DNA from: Paucilactobacillus suebicus DSM 5007 = KCTC 3549
GTDB lineage: Bacteria > Bacillota > Bacilli > Lactobacillales > Lactobacillaceae
Length of the DNA: 34,736 bases
Direction: 5' to 3'
Assembly (NCBI RefSeq): GCF_001434475.1
Contig: NZ_AZGF01000024.1
Span: 1-34,736, forward strand
Positions 1 through 9,028 of the stretch are shown piece after piece. Position 1 is the stretch's first letter. Every line of letters starts with the position of its first letter. The translations under genes were made by a program, and so were the position numbers. Below the pieces are notes generated by a model. It was not told where the DNA came from. It was given only the letters and a program-made list of their open reading frames with translations, and searched no databases.

Positions 1-129
1 AAATCTATCAGTACCAAATATTGTAGAACCGTTATTTTCGACCTCTCTTTGTGTATTTTATTTGATAATCGAAGATCAATATTTAGTAGGGTGCGATACT
101 TAATTTTATTAAGAATTGTGAATGTTAAG

Positions 130-159
130 TTGATCACACTATCCGATATATGCTAATAT
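130..159 (+). promoter_or_regulatory. metK promoter (predicted)
   Basis: The -35 is TTGATC (130-135) and the -10 is TAATAT (154-159), with an 18-nt spacer and a TG one base before the -10. Transcription would start near 166, just before the first paired base of the SAM-III riboswitch at 167, so promoter and riboswitch fit together. Bases 1-129 show no gene or other element that I can support. Confidence 0.6.
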
Positions 160-166
160 TACTCTC

Positions 167-272
167 GTTATGAGTATTCCCGATAGGATTCACTACCTGT
201 GAAGAAGCCTTGTAACCGATAATATTAATTGCCGAATCAAATAGGATGACGCAAAATGGGGGAATTATTTTG
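167..272 (+). promoter_or_regulatory. SAM-III (SMK box) riboswitch of metK
   Basis: This translational riboswitch senses S-adenosylmethionine and hides the metK ribosome binding site. The conserved core GCCTTGTAACCGA (207-219) is present. GTTATGAG (167-174) pairs with CTTGTAAC (209-216) with two wobble pairs. ATTCCC (176-181) pairs with GGGAAT (260-265), which lies within the Shine-Dalgarno run GGGGGAA (258-264). A small hairpin CAC/GTG (191-201) sits between the arms. The stretch between the core and the anti-SD partner (about 220-257) is unusually long and A/T-rich, but that loop is variable in this class. The family is known upstream of metK in Lactobacillales. SAM binding would close the SD helix and shut off MetK synthesis. 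Confidence 0.93.
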
Positions 273-1457
273 TCAGAAAGACATTTATTTACATCGGAAT
301 CTGTTTCCGAAGGACATCCAGATAAAATTGCTGATCAAATTAGTGACGCAATTCTTGACGCAATGCTTGCACAAGATCCAGATGCCCGTGTCGCTTGTGA
401 AACATCAGTTACAACTGGTTTAGTTTTGGTCTTTGGTGAAATCTCGACTAATGCCTATGTTGATATTCAACACGTTGTTCGTGAGACTATCAAGAGCATT
501 GGCTACACTGACGCAAAATTTGGTTTTGATGGTGACACATGTGCTGTTATCGTTGCACTTGATGAACAATCAGCAGATATTGCACAAGGTGTTGATGATG
601 CACTGGAACGCCGCGAAGGCGATGAAGATCCATTAGATCAGATTGGTGCTGGTGACCAAGGATTAATGTTTGGCTATGCTATTGATGAGACACCAGAACT
701 AATGCCATTACCAATTTCATTAAGCCACAAGTTAATGCGCCGTATTGCATGGTTACGTAAGAATGGCACTATCAGCTATCTTCGTCCAGATGCAAAGGCA
801 GAAGTTACAGTTGAATACGATGATAACGACAAGCCACAACGTGTTGATACGGTTGTTTTGAGTACTCAACATGATCCAGATGTAACGCTTGACCAGATTC
901 GTCAAGACGTTATCGAAGAGGTTATTAAGCACGAAATCCCTGCAGAATATTTAGATGATGATACTAAATATTTGATTAATCCAACTGGTCGCTTTGTTAT
1001 TGGTGGACCTCAAGGGGATGCTGGCTTAACCGGACGTAAGGTTATCGTTGATACTTACGGTGGTGCTGCTCACCATGGTGGCGGAGCATTTTCTGGTAAG
1101 GATGCTACCAAGGTTGATCGGTCAGCCAGCTATGCTGCTCGGTATATTGCAAAGAATATTGTGGCTGCAGGTTATGCCCACAAAGTTGAAATTCAACTAG
1201 CATATGCCATTGGTGTTGCGCAACCTGTATCAATTGCTATTGATACATTCGGTACTGGCACGGTATCTGAGGGTAAGTTGACGGAAGCAGTACGCAAGAT
1301 CTTTGATCTGCGTCCCGCTGGTATCATTGAAATGTTAGATTTAAAACGCCCAATCTACAAGCAAACGGCGGCGTATGGTCATTTCGGCCGTACGGACATT
1401 GATTTACCTTGGGAGCATACCGATAAGGTCGATGCTTTGAAGGAAGAATTGGGTTAA
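270..1457 (+). CDS. metK: S-adenosylmethionine synthetase
   Basis: The enzyme makes S-adenosylmethionine from methionine and ATP in the cytoplasm. It is 395 aa from the TTG at 270, the usual length for MetK. Visible signatures are the N-terminal GHPDK (about residues 15-19), GAGDQG (126-131) and the glycine-rich GGGAFSGKD (270-278). The start is set by the strong SD GGGGGAA (258-264) five bases before TTG and by the family N-terminus [11 protein letters not shown]. An in-frame ATG at 246 would add eight residues, but it lies inside the riboswitch and has no SD. The gene is monocistronic; a long palindrome follows its stop codon and may end or protect the transcript. It is regulated by the SAM-III riboswitch in its leader. 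Confidence 0.98.
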   Translation: MSERHLFTSESVSEGHPDKIADQISDAILDAMLAQDPDARVACETSVTTGLVLVFGEISTNAYVDIQHVVRETIKSIGYTDAKFGFDGDTCAVIVALDEQSADIAQGVDDALERREGDEDPLDQIGAGDQGLMFGYAIDETPELMPLPISLSHKLMRRIAWLRKNGTISYLRPDAKAEVTVEYDDNDKPQRVDTVVLSTQHDPDVTLDQIRQDVIEEVIKHEIPAEYLDDDTKYLINPTGRFVIGGPQGDAGLTGRKVIVDTYGGAAHHGGGAFSGKDATKVDRSASYAARYIAKNIVAAGYAHKVEIQLAYAIGVAQPVSIAIDTFGTGTVSEGKLTEAVRKIFDLRPAGIIEMLDLKRPIYKQTAAYGHFGRTDIDLPWEHTDKVDALKEELG

Positions 1458-1467
1458 AAATAAAGAG

Positions 1468-1581
1468 TGCTGACCAACTCGGTTAGCTCGTGTATTATAA
1501 GCAATAACGCCCCAATGGACCCGAACTTAGGTCCATTGGGGCGTTATTGCTTATAATATGTCGAGCTGAGTTGGTCAGCAC
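1468..1581. repeat. Long near-perfect intergenic palindrome
   Basis: The arms GTGCTGACCAACTC (1468-1481) and GAGTTGGTCAGCAC (1568-1581) close the structure. AGCTCG (1486-1491) pairs with CGAGCT (1562-1567). TATTATA pairs with TATAATA, and a perfect 21-bp stem (1501-1521 with 1530-1550) ends in the 8-nt loop CGAACTTA. The left arm has small bulges at 1482-1485 and near 1500. The stem is far longer than a Rho-independent terminator and has no T tract. It resembles a MITE or REP-like folded repeat; no transposase is present. Confidence 0.85.
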
Positions 1582-1608
1582 GTTTCGGCAAGTAAACAGA
1601 TCATTTTT

Positions 1609-1666
1609 GAACTTAGGTCCATTGGGGCACTATTGTTTATAATAGTTCGAGCTGAGTTAGTCAGCA
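1609..1666 (+). repeat. Diverged second copy of the right half of the palindrome
   Basis: The segment from GAACTTAGGTCC to GTTAGTCAGCA repeats positions 1523-1580 with several substitutions (for example GCGTTATTGCTT has become GCACTATTGTTT). It has no matching left arm of its own, so it is a half element. It could pair with the left arm at 1468-1521 as an alternative. The rest of 1582-1825 shows no gene. Confidence 0.75.
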
Positions 1667-1825
1667 AGGAAGCAAAATTACCTCTCAACACAAGTTATTT
1701 GAATTGGCATTTCATAATACGGTGAGGTACCAACATATTTCATCACTGATTTAAGAGTAGATTAAGCAGATTAACAGAAATCTAGTACCGCCAAGCCTAG
1801 CATATATTACTTTATCCGATCCAAT

Positions 1826-1856
1826 AAAAAATGCCTGATAAATTAATTATCAGACA
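1826..1856 (-). terminator. Terminator of the PAP2 gene
   Basis: On the minus strand a stem (plus-strand arms TGCCTGATAA at 1832-1841 and TTATCAGACA at 1847-1856) is followed by a T run (plus-strand A run at 1826-1831). It lies just past the PAP2 stop codon. Confidence 0.75.
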
Positions 1857-1878
1857 CAAAAAACTGGAACATTAACGA

Positions 1879-2547
1879 CTAACTATTAAGACTATATCGA
1901 GTTTTAACACTAGCAAAGTGGTGAAAACCAAATATCGTCTGGCTAACAAATAAGATAATATATCCTAGACAAAATCCGGCAAGGACGTCACTAGGGTAAT
2001 GGACACCAACATATATCCGCGAAAAGCCAACAAGAAAAATCATGACCATCAAAATAATATTAATCGTTCTTCGATACCACTTACTGGTGACAAATCCGCA
2101 AATCATGACGATAATGCATCCCAGTATGAGTGTTGACGCAATAGCATGACCACTGGGAAAACTATATCCACCGTAATGCATTAGTTGGTCAAATTGTGGC
2201 CGTGGTCGTTGAACAATTGCTTTAATGATTTTGTTAATTCCGAATCCAAGTTCGGGTGTCAGAAAAAAGAATAATGCTGCTTTATAATAGCGCTCGATGA
2301 AAAAGATTGATGCGCCAATTATTACCATAATTTGTGTTGGTACAGTATTAAAAAAGGTTGTATACCAAGTGATGATTAACGTTTCCGATGGATTTTGTGG
2401 GAAACGAACCAACTTAACAATAGATTGATCGAATGATTTAATCCATGATGCATCTGTGACAACCCCAATTGTCACAGCAACGAATATAACTAATGCAAGT
2501 AAAAACGTAGCCCACTGCCAACTGTTTGGCCGACGCCCGTTTTGCAT
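1879..2547 (-). CDS. PAP2-family membrane phosphatase
   Basis: This is an integral membrane phosphatase of the type-2 phosphatidic acid phosphatase superfamily, 222 aa. It carries all three catalytic motifs: K109-x6-R116-P117, P131-S-G-H134, and S176-R177-x5-H183-x3-D187. The N-terminus is short and basic and is followed by about five to six hydrophobic segments; the active site faces outward in this family. Likely substrates are undecaprenyl pyrophosphate, phosphatidylglycerophosphate or phosphatidic acid; the sequence alone does not decide. The SD GGGGAGG precedes the ATG by about seven bases. It is transcribed alone, convergent with metK, and has its own terminator. Confidence 0.9.
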   Translation of the reverse strand: MQNGRRPNSWQWATFLLALVIFVAVTIGVVTDASWIKSFDQSIVKLVRFPQNPSETLIITWYTTFFNTVPTQIMVIIGASIFFIERYYKAALFFFLTPELGFGINKIIKAIVQRPRPQFDQLMHYGGYSFPSGHAIASTLILGCIIVMICGFVTSKWYRRTINIILMVMIFLVGFSRIYVGVHYPSDVLAGFCLGYIILFVSQTIFGFHHFASVKTRYSLNS

Positions 2548-2654
2548 ACCAATTCCTCCCCAAAATTATTAATAGTTCAATTGTATCACACAGTACAAGG
2601 CCTAAATCGGCTTGCATTATACTTAAGGCTTTGTTAATATGGTTTCAATATTTA

Positions 2655-2890
2655 ATCGTTGAGAGGGATTAGTAGGGGATTGATTTTTTTAGAGACCGTA
2701 TGGTGCTGGGAATGCGGAAAATCGGTCGTTGAACTCGCCTTTGAGAGTGCTTTGCTGAATGTTTAGTAGGTTAAAGCCGTGGGGTTCGCGTTATGAACAT
2801 TAAGAGCTACATTTTGTAGAACATGGGTGGTACCGCGGATTCATTCGTCCTGTAGGATTTTTTCCTATGGGCTTTTTTTATTTCATCGAT
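2655..2890 (+). promoter_or_regulatory. T-box leader of leuS (leucine specifier CTC)
   Basis: The T-box senses uncharged tRNA-Leu and controls antitermination before leuS. The antiterminator sequence GGGTGGTACCGCGG is at 2825-2838. The specifier loop reads GAACTCG at 2731-2737, giving the Leu codon CTC at 2734-2736. The stem I segments AGTAGG, GGTGCTGGGAATGCGG and GAGAGTGC lie where expected. The leader terminator is a stem around 2848-2871 (GTCCTGTAGGA with TCCTATGGGC) followed by a T run at 2872-2878. When uncharged tRNA-Leu accumulates, the T-box sequence pairs with the acceptor end and transcription proceeds into leuS. Confidence 0.93.
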
Positions 2891-2928
2891 TATACATAAT
2901 TTAACAAACTTTGAGGAGACGATATTTC

Positions 2929-5349
2929 ATGGCTTACGATCATGACACAATTGAGCGTAAATGGCAGCGATACTGGCAAAAAAACAAAACTTTTAAAGCC
3001 GATATTGATAACGATAAGGAAAAGTACTATGCACTTGATATGTTCCCTTATCCATCAGGACAGGGACTTCACGTGGGACATCCCGAGGGATACACGGCGA
3101 CTGATGCAATTTCGCGGATGAAACGCATGCAGGGATTCAATGTGTTGCATCCAATGGGCTGGGATGCTTTTGGCTTACCTGCTGAACAGTACGCTTTAAA
3201 AACTGGACACAATCCAAAGAGCTTTACCGATCAAAATATTGGCGTGTTTAAAAATCAAATTCAATCACTTGGATTTTCTTATGATTGGGATCGCGAAGTT
3301 AATACAACTGATCCTAAGTACTACAAGTGGACCCAATGGATCTTTGAGCAGCTTTATAAAAAAGGCTTAGCTTACGAAGATAAAATTATGGTTAACTGGG
3401 CTCCCGATTTCATGGGTGGGACAGTTGTTGCTAACGAAGAAGTTGTTGATGGTAAAACTGAACGTGGTGGCTATCCAGTTTACCGCGTACCAATGCGTCA
3501 ATGGGTTCTACGGATTACTGCATACGCAGATCGACTAATTGATGATTTGGACGATTTAGATTGGCCAGAAAGCATCAAAGAACAGCAACGTAATTGGATT
3601 GGCCGTTCTGAAGGTGCAAGTGTCTTCTTCAATGTTGATGGTCATGACGATGATAAGATTGAAGTATTCACGACTCGTCCCGACACATTGTATGGTGCTT
3701 CATACATGGTATTGGCACCGGAGCATGAACTAGTTGATCAAATTACAACTCCAGCACAAGCCGAGGCAGTTAAAGCATATCAGGAAGAAACGTCACGCCG
3801 TTCAGATTTGGAACGAACAGATTTGAACAAGGATAAGACTGGTGTCTTCACTGGTGCCTATGGCATTAATCCCGTTAATGGTGAAAAATTACCAATTTGG
3901 ATTGGTGACTACGTTTTGGCATCATATGGTACAGGTGCAATCATGGCCGTTCCTGCCCATGATGATCGTGACTGGGATTTTGCCAAGAAGTTTGGTTTGC
4001 AAATTAAACCGGTGATCGAAGGCGGCAACGTTGACGAAGAAGCTTATACCGGTGATGGCATTCATATTAACTCAGGGTTTGTTGATGGCATGGATAAAAA
4101 GACCGCCATTACTAAGATGATCGACTGGTTGGAAGAAAACCATGCTGGTGACAAGAAGGTTAACTATCGTCTTCGTGATTGGATTTTCTCTCGCCAACGT
4201 TATTGGGGTGAACCAATTCCTGTTATTCACTGGGAAGACGGAGAAACAACTCTTGTTCCAGAAGATGAATTACCATTACGTTTGCCAGATACAGATCAGT
4301 TGGAACCATCAGGAACTGGCGAAAGTCCACTAGCTAACATTGATGATTGGGTTAACGTTGTTGATGAAAATGGCCGTAAGGGTAAGCGCGAAACCAACAC
4401 AATGCCTCAATGGGCTGGTTCTTCATGGTACTGGTTGCGCTACACTGATCCTCATAATGATAATGAATTTGCCAGTCAAGAAGCATTAAACTATTGGTCT
4501 CCTGTTGATTTGTACGTTGGTGGTGCCGAACATGCTGTTTTGCACTTGCTGTATGCACGTTTCTGGCATAAAGTTCTTTATGATCTTGGATTAGTGCCAA
4601 GCAAAGAACCATTCCAGAAGTTGGTTAACCAAGGCATGATTCTTGGTAATAATCACGAAAAAATGTCTAAATCAAAGGGGAATGTTGTCAATCCTGATGA
4701 CATCGTCAACCAATATGGTGCAGATACTTTGCGTCTTTATGAAATGTTCATGGGACCTCTTGAAGATTCAGTTCCGTGGGACGAAAAAGGACTACACGGA
4801 AGTTACAAGTGGATTCAACGTGTATGGCGTTTATTGATGGACGATAACAACCATCTGCGTGATCGGGTAACAACTTTTAATGACGGTAAACTAACTAAGA
4901 TTTACAATCAAACTGTTAAAAAAGTTACTGAGGACTTTGGCCGGATGCACTTTAACACCGGAATTTCGCAATTAATGGTCTTTGTTAACGATGCATACAA
5001 GGTTGATGATTTGCCTGTTGAATATATGGAAGGCTTCATTAAGATGCTGGCACCTATCATGCCACACGTTGCTGAAGAATTGTGGAGTCAATTTAACGAA
5101 AGCAAAACAATTACCTATCAAGCATGGCCAACGTTTGACGCATCTCAATTGGTTGAAGATGAAGTTGAAATTGCCGTTCAAGTTAATGGTAAGGTCAAAA
5201 CTCACTTAAAAATTGCCAAGGATGCTACAAAAGACGATGTTGAGAAGCAATCTCTAGCTGACGAACACATTAAGGCCAATTTGACCGACAAAACTGTTCG
5301 TAAGGTCATTGTGGTTCCTAACAAAATTGTTAACATCGTTGCTAACTAA
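2929..5349 (+). CDS. leuS: Leucyl-tRNA synthetase
   Basis: This class I aminoacyl-tRNA synthetase charges tRNA-Leu. It is 806 aa, normal for bacterial LeuRS. The ATP-binding signature is HVGH (48-51) and the second is KMSKS (578-582). The CP1 editing domain lies between them; [15 protein letters not shown] (around residues 330-345) is the editing-site threonine/aspartate region. The anticodon-binding and C-terminal domains follow KMSKS. The start at 2929 has the SD GAGGAG and matches the family N-terminus MAYDH; a TTG at 2911 would overlap that SD. The gene is monocistronic, controlled by its T-box, and ends at a terminator. Confidence 0.98.
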   Translation: MAYDHDTIERKWQRYWQKNKTFKADIDNDKEKYYALDMFPYPSGQGLHVGHPEGYTATDAISRMKRMQGFNVLHPMGWDAFGLPAEQYALKTGHNPKSFTDQNIGVFKNQIQSLGFSYDWDREVNTTDPKYYKWTQWIFEQLYKKGLAYEDKIMVNWAPDFMGGTVVANEEVVDGKTERGGYPVYRVPMRQWVLRITAYADRLIDDLDDLDWPESIKEQQRNWIGRSEGASVFFNVDGHDDDKIEVFTTRPDTLYGASYMVLAPEHELVDQITTPAQAEAVKAYQEETSRRSDLERTDLNKDKTGVFTGAYGINPVNGEKLPIWIGDYVLASYGTGAIMAVPAHDDRDWDFAKKFGLQIKPVIEGGNVDEEAYTGDGIHINSGFVDGMDKKTAITKMIDWLEENHAGDKKVNYRLRDWIFSRQRYWGEPIPVIHWEDGETTLVPEDELPLRLPDTDQLEPSGTGESPLANIDDWVNVVDENGRKGKRETNTMPQWAGSSWYWLRYTDPHNDNEFASQEALNYWSPVDLYVGGAEHAVLHLLYARFWHKVLYDLGLVPSKEPFQKLVNQGMILGNNHEKMSKSKGNVVNPDDIVNQYGADTLRLYEMFMGPLEDSVPWDEKGLHGSYKWIQRVWRLLMDDNNHLRDRVTTFNDGKLTKIYNQTVKKVTEDFGRMHFNTGISQLMVFVNDAYKVDDLPVEYMEGFIKMLAPIMPHVAEELWSQFNESKTITYQAWPTFDASQLVEDEVEIAVQVNGKVKTHLKIAKDATKDDVEKQSLADEHIKANLTDKTVRKVIVVPNKIVNIVAN

Positions 5350-5363
5350 CTATCGATATAATT

Positions 5364-5390
5364 AAGATCGGAATTTGTCCGGTCTTTTTT
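5364..5390 (+). terminator. leuS terminator
   Basis: The stem AAGATCGGA (5364-5372) pairs with TCCGGTCTT (5378-5386) with one wobble and is followed by a T run. Bases 5391-5557 hold no feature that I can support. Confidence 0.85.
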
Positions 5391-5557
5391 TATTTGTAAG
5401 TCATTAAATTATGTTGAACTGCATTCAGTGGTATCGGATGTCTCTGTTTTATTCAAAAAAACATTCAGTTATTTACCGAATTATATTGGTAATCGTTGCG
5501 GTGGTGGACTGTTGCACACACTAAAATCTTAAAAACTTCTAAAACTTCTAAAAAAAA

Positions 5558-5586
5558 TTGATTAGAACATTCATAAAGGCTAAAAT
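5558..5586 (+). promoter_or_regulatory. Promoter of the flippase/pseudouridine synthase pair
   Basis: TTGATT (5558-5563), a 17-nt spacer and TAAAAT (5581-5586). The untranslated leader would be about 27 nt. Confidence 0.55.
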
Positions 5587-5619
5587 GATTAAGACTGATT
5601 ATTAGAAAGTAGGCAAATA

Positions 5620-7269
5620 ATGGCTAAGGAACAATCTTCAACGCCTAAGACCGTCAGCAAGAAAGATGCTGAAAATAAAATGTTAAGCGGCTCCGCTTGG
5701 ATGACCGCGGGAAGTATTTTTTCACGGATTTTAGGGGCAATATACATTATCCCATGGGTAACTTGGATAGGTACCTACAGTAACCAAGCGAATGCCTTGT
5801 TTGCAAAAGGTTACAATATATACAGTTTCTTTTTGATGGCTGCAACTGCCGGGGTGCCATCGGCAATATCTAAACTGGTTGCTCACTACAATGCTCTTAA
5901 TGAGTACGGTGTAGGGAAAAAGCTGTATCAGCATGGTGTTTATGTATCCGCATTTACTGGATTGGTTTGTGCAACTATCCTGTATTTTGGTGCGGGATTC
6001 TTTGCTGCAGGAGATCCTGATGTGGTGCCGGTCCTTAAATCATTGACATTGGCCGTACTGGTTATCCCAACTATGAGTTTGACTAGAGGATTTTTTCAAG
6101 GCTATCAGAATATGGCGCCGTCAGCCATTTCTCAGTTTGTTGAACAATTATTTCGTGTAATTTATATGCTTGCTTCGACTTTCTTTATTATGAAAGTAAT
6201 GCACGGCAGATGGCAAGCAGCTGTGACACAATCAACGTTTGCGGCATTTATCGGTGCAATTGGCAGTATTCTGATTTTAGGCTACTATTACACTCGGACC
6301 AGTCGCAAAAGACGAGAGTTGGTTGCAAATAGTAATAATGAAATTGAAGTATCGTCATGGACACTGATATCAAATATCATCAAACAGGCGATCCCATTCA
6401 TTATTATTGGTGCAGCAACAAGCATCCTCCAATTGATTGACCAATACACATTTTTCCCAGCAATGGGTCAAGTTACCAAGTTGAGTAGTTCTGAATTAAA
6501 CACTCTTTATGCGTTGTTCTCTTTTAATGCTAATAAATTGATTATGATTGTTATTTCGCTAGCATCTGCCTTAGCAGTAACGGTCATTCCATTGCTGTCT
6601 GGTGCACGTGCAAGAAATGATAAGGCTGGAATTCGTGCTCAGATTGCGAACGTTTTGATGTTGTTTTATTTTGTGATGATGCCGGCTTCACTAGGGTTAG
6701 CTGCCGTATCGCAACCGATCTATACTATTTTTTATCGTTACAGTGCTGCAGGCACAAATATTCTGGTATTTAATGCATTTATTGGCATCTTCTTGGGCCT
6801 ATTAACAGTTGTATCAGCTGTTATGCAAGGAATTTCCGAAAACGGTAAAACGTTAAAATATCTTGGTATTGGGTTGGCAGTCAAAATGATTATCCAGTTT
6901 CCAGCCATTTGGGTTTTCCAGACAATGGGGCCGCTAATTGCTACTGGTATATCTATGACTATTACCAATTATTTGATTATTCATTCACTCAATGTAGAGT
7001 TTCAATTGCCATTTAAGCAGATGTCTAAATCAACTAATCAAATATTATTGTATTCAATTTTAACTTACATTGTTGCTAAGCTTGTTGTAAGTGGACTGTA
7101 TCTGTTCTTAAGCCCATACGGCCGCATCGCAGCATTTGTTGTCATTATTCCTGCGGTTGTTTTGGGCGCAGGCGTGTACGTCTATCTGATGCTAAAATCG
7201 CATCTTGCAGATGCATTACTCGGCTCGAGGGTTGACGGCATTCGCCGTCGCCTCCATATGAAAGGCTAA
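5620..7269 (+). CDS. murJ: MurJ/YtgP-type lipid II flippase (MVF family)
   Basis: This is a polytopic membrane protein of the MOP/MVF flippase superfamily, 549 aa with about 14 hydrophobic segments. It probably moves the peptidoglycan precursor lipid II across the membrane. After a short charged N-terminus comes the typical first helix (GSAWMTAGSIFSRILGAIY), then 'GVPSAISKLVAHYNA', a usual MVF/polysaccharide-export signature. The length and the following pseudouridine synthase gene match the ytgP-ytzG arrangement of Bacillus; YtgP is the Bacillus MurJ. The SD is weak (GTAGG). The stop codon overlaps the next start codon by one base (TAATG), so the two genes are translationally coupled. An exporter of another polysaccharide is possible but less likely given this context. 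Confidence 0.85.
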   Translation: MAKEQSSTPKTVSKKDAENKMLSGSAWMTAGSIFSRILGAIYIIPWVTWIGTYSNQANALFAKGYNIYSFFLMAATAGVPSAISKLVAHYNALNEYGVGKKLYQHGVYVSAFTGLVCATILYFGAGFFAAGDPDVVPVLKSLTLAVLVIPTMSLTRGFFQGYQNMAPSAISQFVEQLFRVIYMLASTFFIMKVMHGRWQAAVTQSTFAAFIGAIGSILILGYYYTRTSRKRRELVANSNNEIEVSSWTLISNIIKQAIPFIIIGAATSILQLIDQYTFFPAMGQVTKLSSSELNTLYALFSFNANKLIMIVISLASALAVTVIPLLSGARARNDKAGIRAQIANVLMLFYFVMMPASLGLAAVSQPIYTIFYRYSAAGTNILVFNAFIGIFLGLLTVVSAVMQGISENGKTLKYLGIGLAVKMIIQFPAIWVFQTMGPLIATGISMTITNYLIIHSLNVEFQLPFKQMSKSTNQILLYSILTYIVAKLVVSGLYLFLSPYGRIAAFVVIIPAVVLGAGVYVYLMLKSHLADALLGSRVDGIRRRLHMKG

Positions 7270-7973
7270 TGAAAATGATAATCGACAAGTTTCTTCATGA
7301 CCAACAGGTTGGTAGTCGTAGTGAGATTCATGATTTGATTAAACAGCGACGAATCCAAATGGATGGGCAGAAGGTTAAATCATTTAAGCTATCGGTTAAT
7401 CCTCAGGTCAATCATGTCACAGTTGATGGTCAACTCATTTCGGGACAACAAGATTATTACTACGTGTTAAATAAACCTGCGGGGGTTATTACGGCTACCA
7501 AAGATACTCACAATAAAACGGTCATGGATTTAATTAATGAACCCGATCGTAGGGATGACTTGTTTCCAGTTGGCCGTCTTGATAAGGATACAACCGGCGT
7601 CTTGCTAATTATGAATGATGGCAAACTTAGCCACCAACTGGTGAGTCCCAAACAACATGCAGAAAAAATTTACCATGCAGAACTGACTGCCAATCTTAGT
7701 GAAGATGATTTAAGACAGTTGATTGATGGAGTAACATTGAAAGATGGAACTTTTGTTCAGGCGGATGGTGCAGACATGATTAGTTCACAACCACCAGTTG
7801 TTGAATTAGCAATTCATGAAGGTAAGTATCATCAGATTAAGCGCATGATAGGCTATCTTGGCCAAAAGGTAGTTAGACTTAATCGTGTGTCATTTGCCGG
7901 TATTAACGTTTCTGGATTGAATCCAGGGGAGTATCGTGAACTGACAGAACAAGAATTAAGTTCGATTAAATAA
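7269..7973 (+). CDS. 16S rRNA pseudouridine synthase, RsuA family
   Basis: The enzyme converts a uridine in 16S rRNA to pseudouridine. It is 234 aa: an N-terminal S4 RNA-binding domain (about residues 1-48) and a catalytic domain with the motif GRLDKDTTG (102-110), where D105 is the catalytic aspartate. YVLNKPAGVITA (65-76) is the family core strand. Translation is coupled to the flippase gene by a one-base overlap; an ATG two codons downstream (7275) could also serve. It corresponds to YtzG of Bacillus. A strong bidirectional hairpin follows. Confidence 0.92.
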   Translation: MKMIIDKFLHDQQVGSRSEIHDLIKQRRIQMDGQKVKSFKLSVNPQVNHVTVDGQLISGQQDYYYVLNKPAGVITATKDTHNKTVMDLINEPDRRDDLFPVGRLDKDTTGVLLIMNDGKLSHQLVSPKQHAEKIYHAELTANLSEDDLRQLIDGVTLKDGTFVQADGADMISSQPPVVELAIHEGKYHQIKRMIGYLGQKVVRLNRVSFAGINVSGLNPGEYRELTEQELSSIK

Positions 7974-7998
7974 CAAAAGTGGTAAAAGACTTTTAATA

Positions 7999-8044
7999 AA
8001 CTGAACCCCTTGATTTGGATTTCTCCATTTCAAGGGGTTCAGTT
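7999..8044. terminator. Bidirectional terminator between rsuA-like gene and nnrD
   Basis: AACTGAACCCCTTGA (7999-8013) pairs perfectly with TCAAGGGGTTCAGTT (8030-8044) around a 16-nt loop. The stem lies between two convergent genes; CATTTT follows on the plus strand and TTATTAAAA on the minus strand. Confidence 0.8.
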
Positions 8045-8063
8045 CATTTTAAATTAGTCTTTA

Positions 8064-8891
8064 TTAGTTTGCATATTTGTTCATGAATTGCGGTAGAGAT
8101 TCAGTAATTTGATGCGGTAAAACTACGTAATGATTTTGAGCGATTTGTTCGGCAATTGCACTGTGTGCGTACACTGCAGCCAAGACAGCGTCTGTTTTAT
8201 TGGTAAACTGTGCGGTAAAACCGCCAACAATTCCAGCCAGCGTGTCACCCATACCACCCGTGGCTTGCGCAGGTGTTCCAATTGGTAATTGGTAAACTTT
8301 GTTGTCGACAGTATAGATTTCAGTATGATGTTTTTTAACAACCACCGTTGCATTCATTTGTCGTGCTACCTGTGAATTATTTTCAATAGTTTGATCAGAG
8401 ATGGTAATACCAGACAAACGCTGCCACTCCATTTGATGAGGTGTATAAATCACATGACCGGCCGGTTGGTCAATTTTGTATTTTGACATCATTGTGATGG
8501 CAGACCCATCGATGATTACTGTTTGTTGATCGCTTAGATTAGCAAAAACCGTTAACAAGACTTCCTGACTACGGACATCATCACCTAAACCTGGGCCAAC
8601 TACGACTGTGTCAACACTACTGGCACTATTACTTAGTTGAACTTTATCGTGATAATTGATAAACATAGTTTCTGGTAGTCTGTCATGCAAACTGTCCAGG
8701 TTAACTGAATCAGTTGCGGTTGTTACTAGTCCAGCACCAGCATATACGGCTGCACTCGCTGCCATGATGATTGCACCACCAAAATTCTGATTACCACCCA
8801 CAAGCAGAATTTTACCAAACGTACCTTTGTGACTATTTGCAGGGCGATTTTTAATTACTTTAGTTAAAATTGAATCCGTTAATTGTTCCAA
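8064..8891 (-). CDS. nnrD: ADP-dependent NAD(P)H-hydrate dehydratase
   Basis: The enzyme repairs hydrated NADH/NADPH (NADHX) by ADP-dependent dehydration in the cytosol. It is a ribokinase-fold (YjeF C-domain, CARKD) protein of 275 aa. Visible motifs are HKGTFGKILLVGG (21-33), VGPGLG (98-103), TPHQMEW (150-156) and the catalytic GGMGD (212-216) with D216 as general base. The epimerase domain fused in some species (NnrE) is absent. The start is TTG at 8891, read from the SD AAGGTG about seven bases upstream. Confidence 0.93.
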   Translation of the reverse strand: MEQLTDSILTKVIKNRPANSHKGTFGKILLVGGNQNFGGAIIMAASAAVYAGAGLVTTATDSVNLDSLHDRLPETMFINYHDKVQLSNSASSVDTVVVGPGLGDDVRSQEVLLTVFANLSDQQTVIIDGSAITMMSKYKIDQPAGHVIYTPHQMEWQRLSGITISDQTIENNSQVARQMNATVVVKKHHTEIYTVDNKVYQLPIGTPAQATGGMGDTLAGIVGGFTAQFTNKTDAVLAAVYAHSAIAEQIAQNHYVVLPHQITESLPQFMNKYAN

Positions 8892-9028
8892 TTGTTTTCA
8901 CCTTTCACAATCTATTAATAGTGCTATTGTAGCGCATTTACTACGATGTAACCATGAATTGGAATTCTGAAACGGATAATCAACTATGTTACAATTAGAT
9001 CCTAAGATTTTACTATGGAGGAATAATG

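Noticed and set aside
246-269. Upstream ATG as the metK start
   Set aside because: It lies inside the SAM-III riboswitch, has no SD, and adds eight residues absent from the family N-terminus.
5541-5557. Short direct repeat AAAACTTCTAAAACTTCT as a regulatory array
   Set aside because: Two A/T-rich units just upstream of a promoter are easily explained by base composition.
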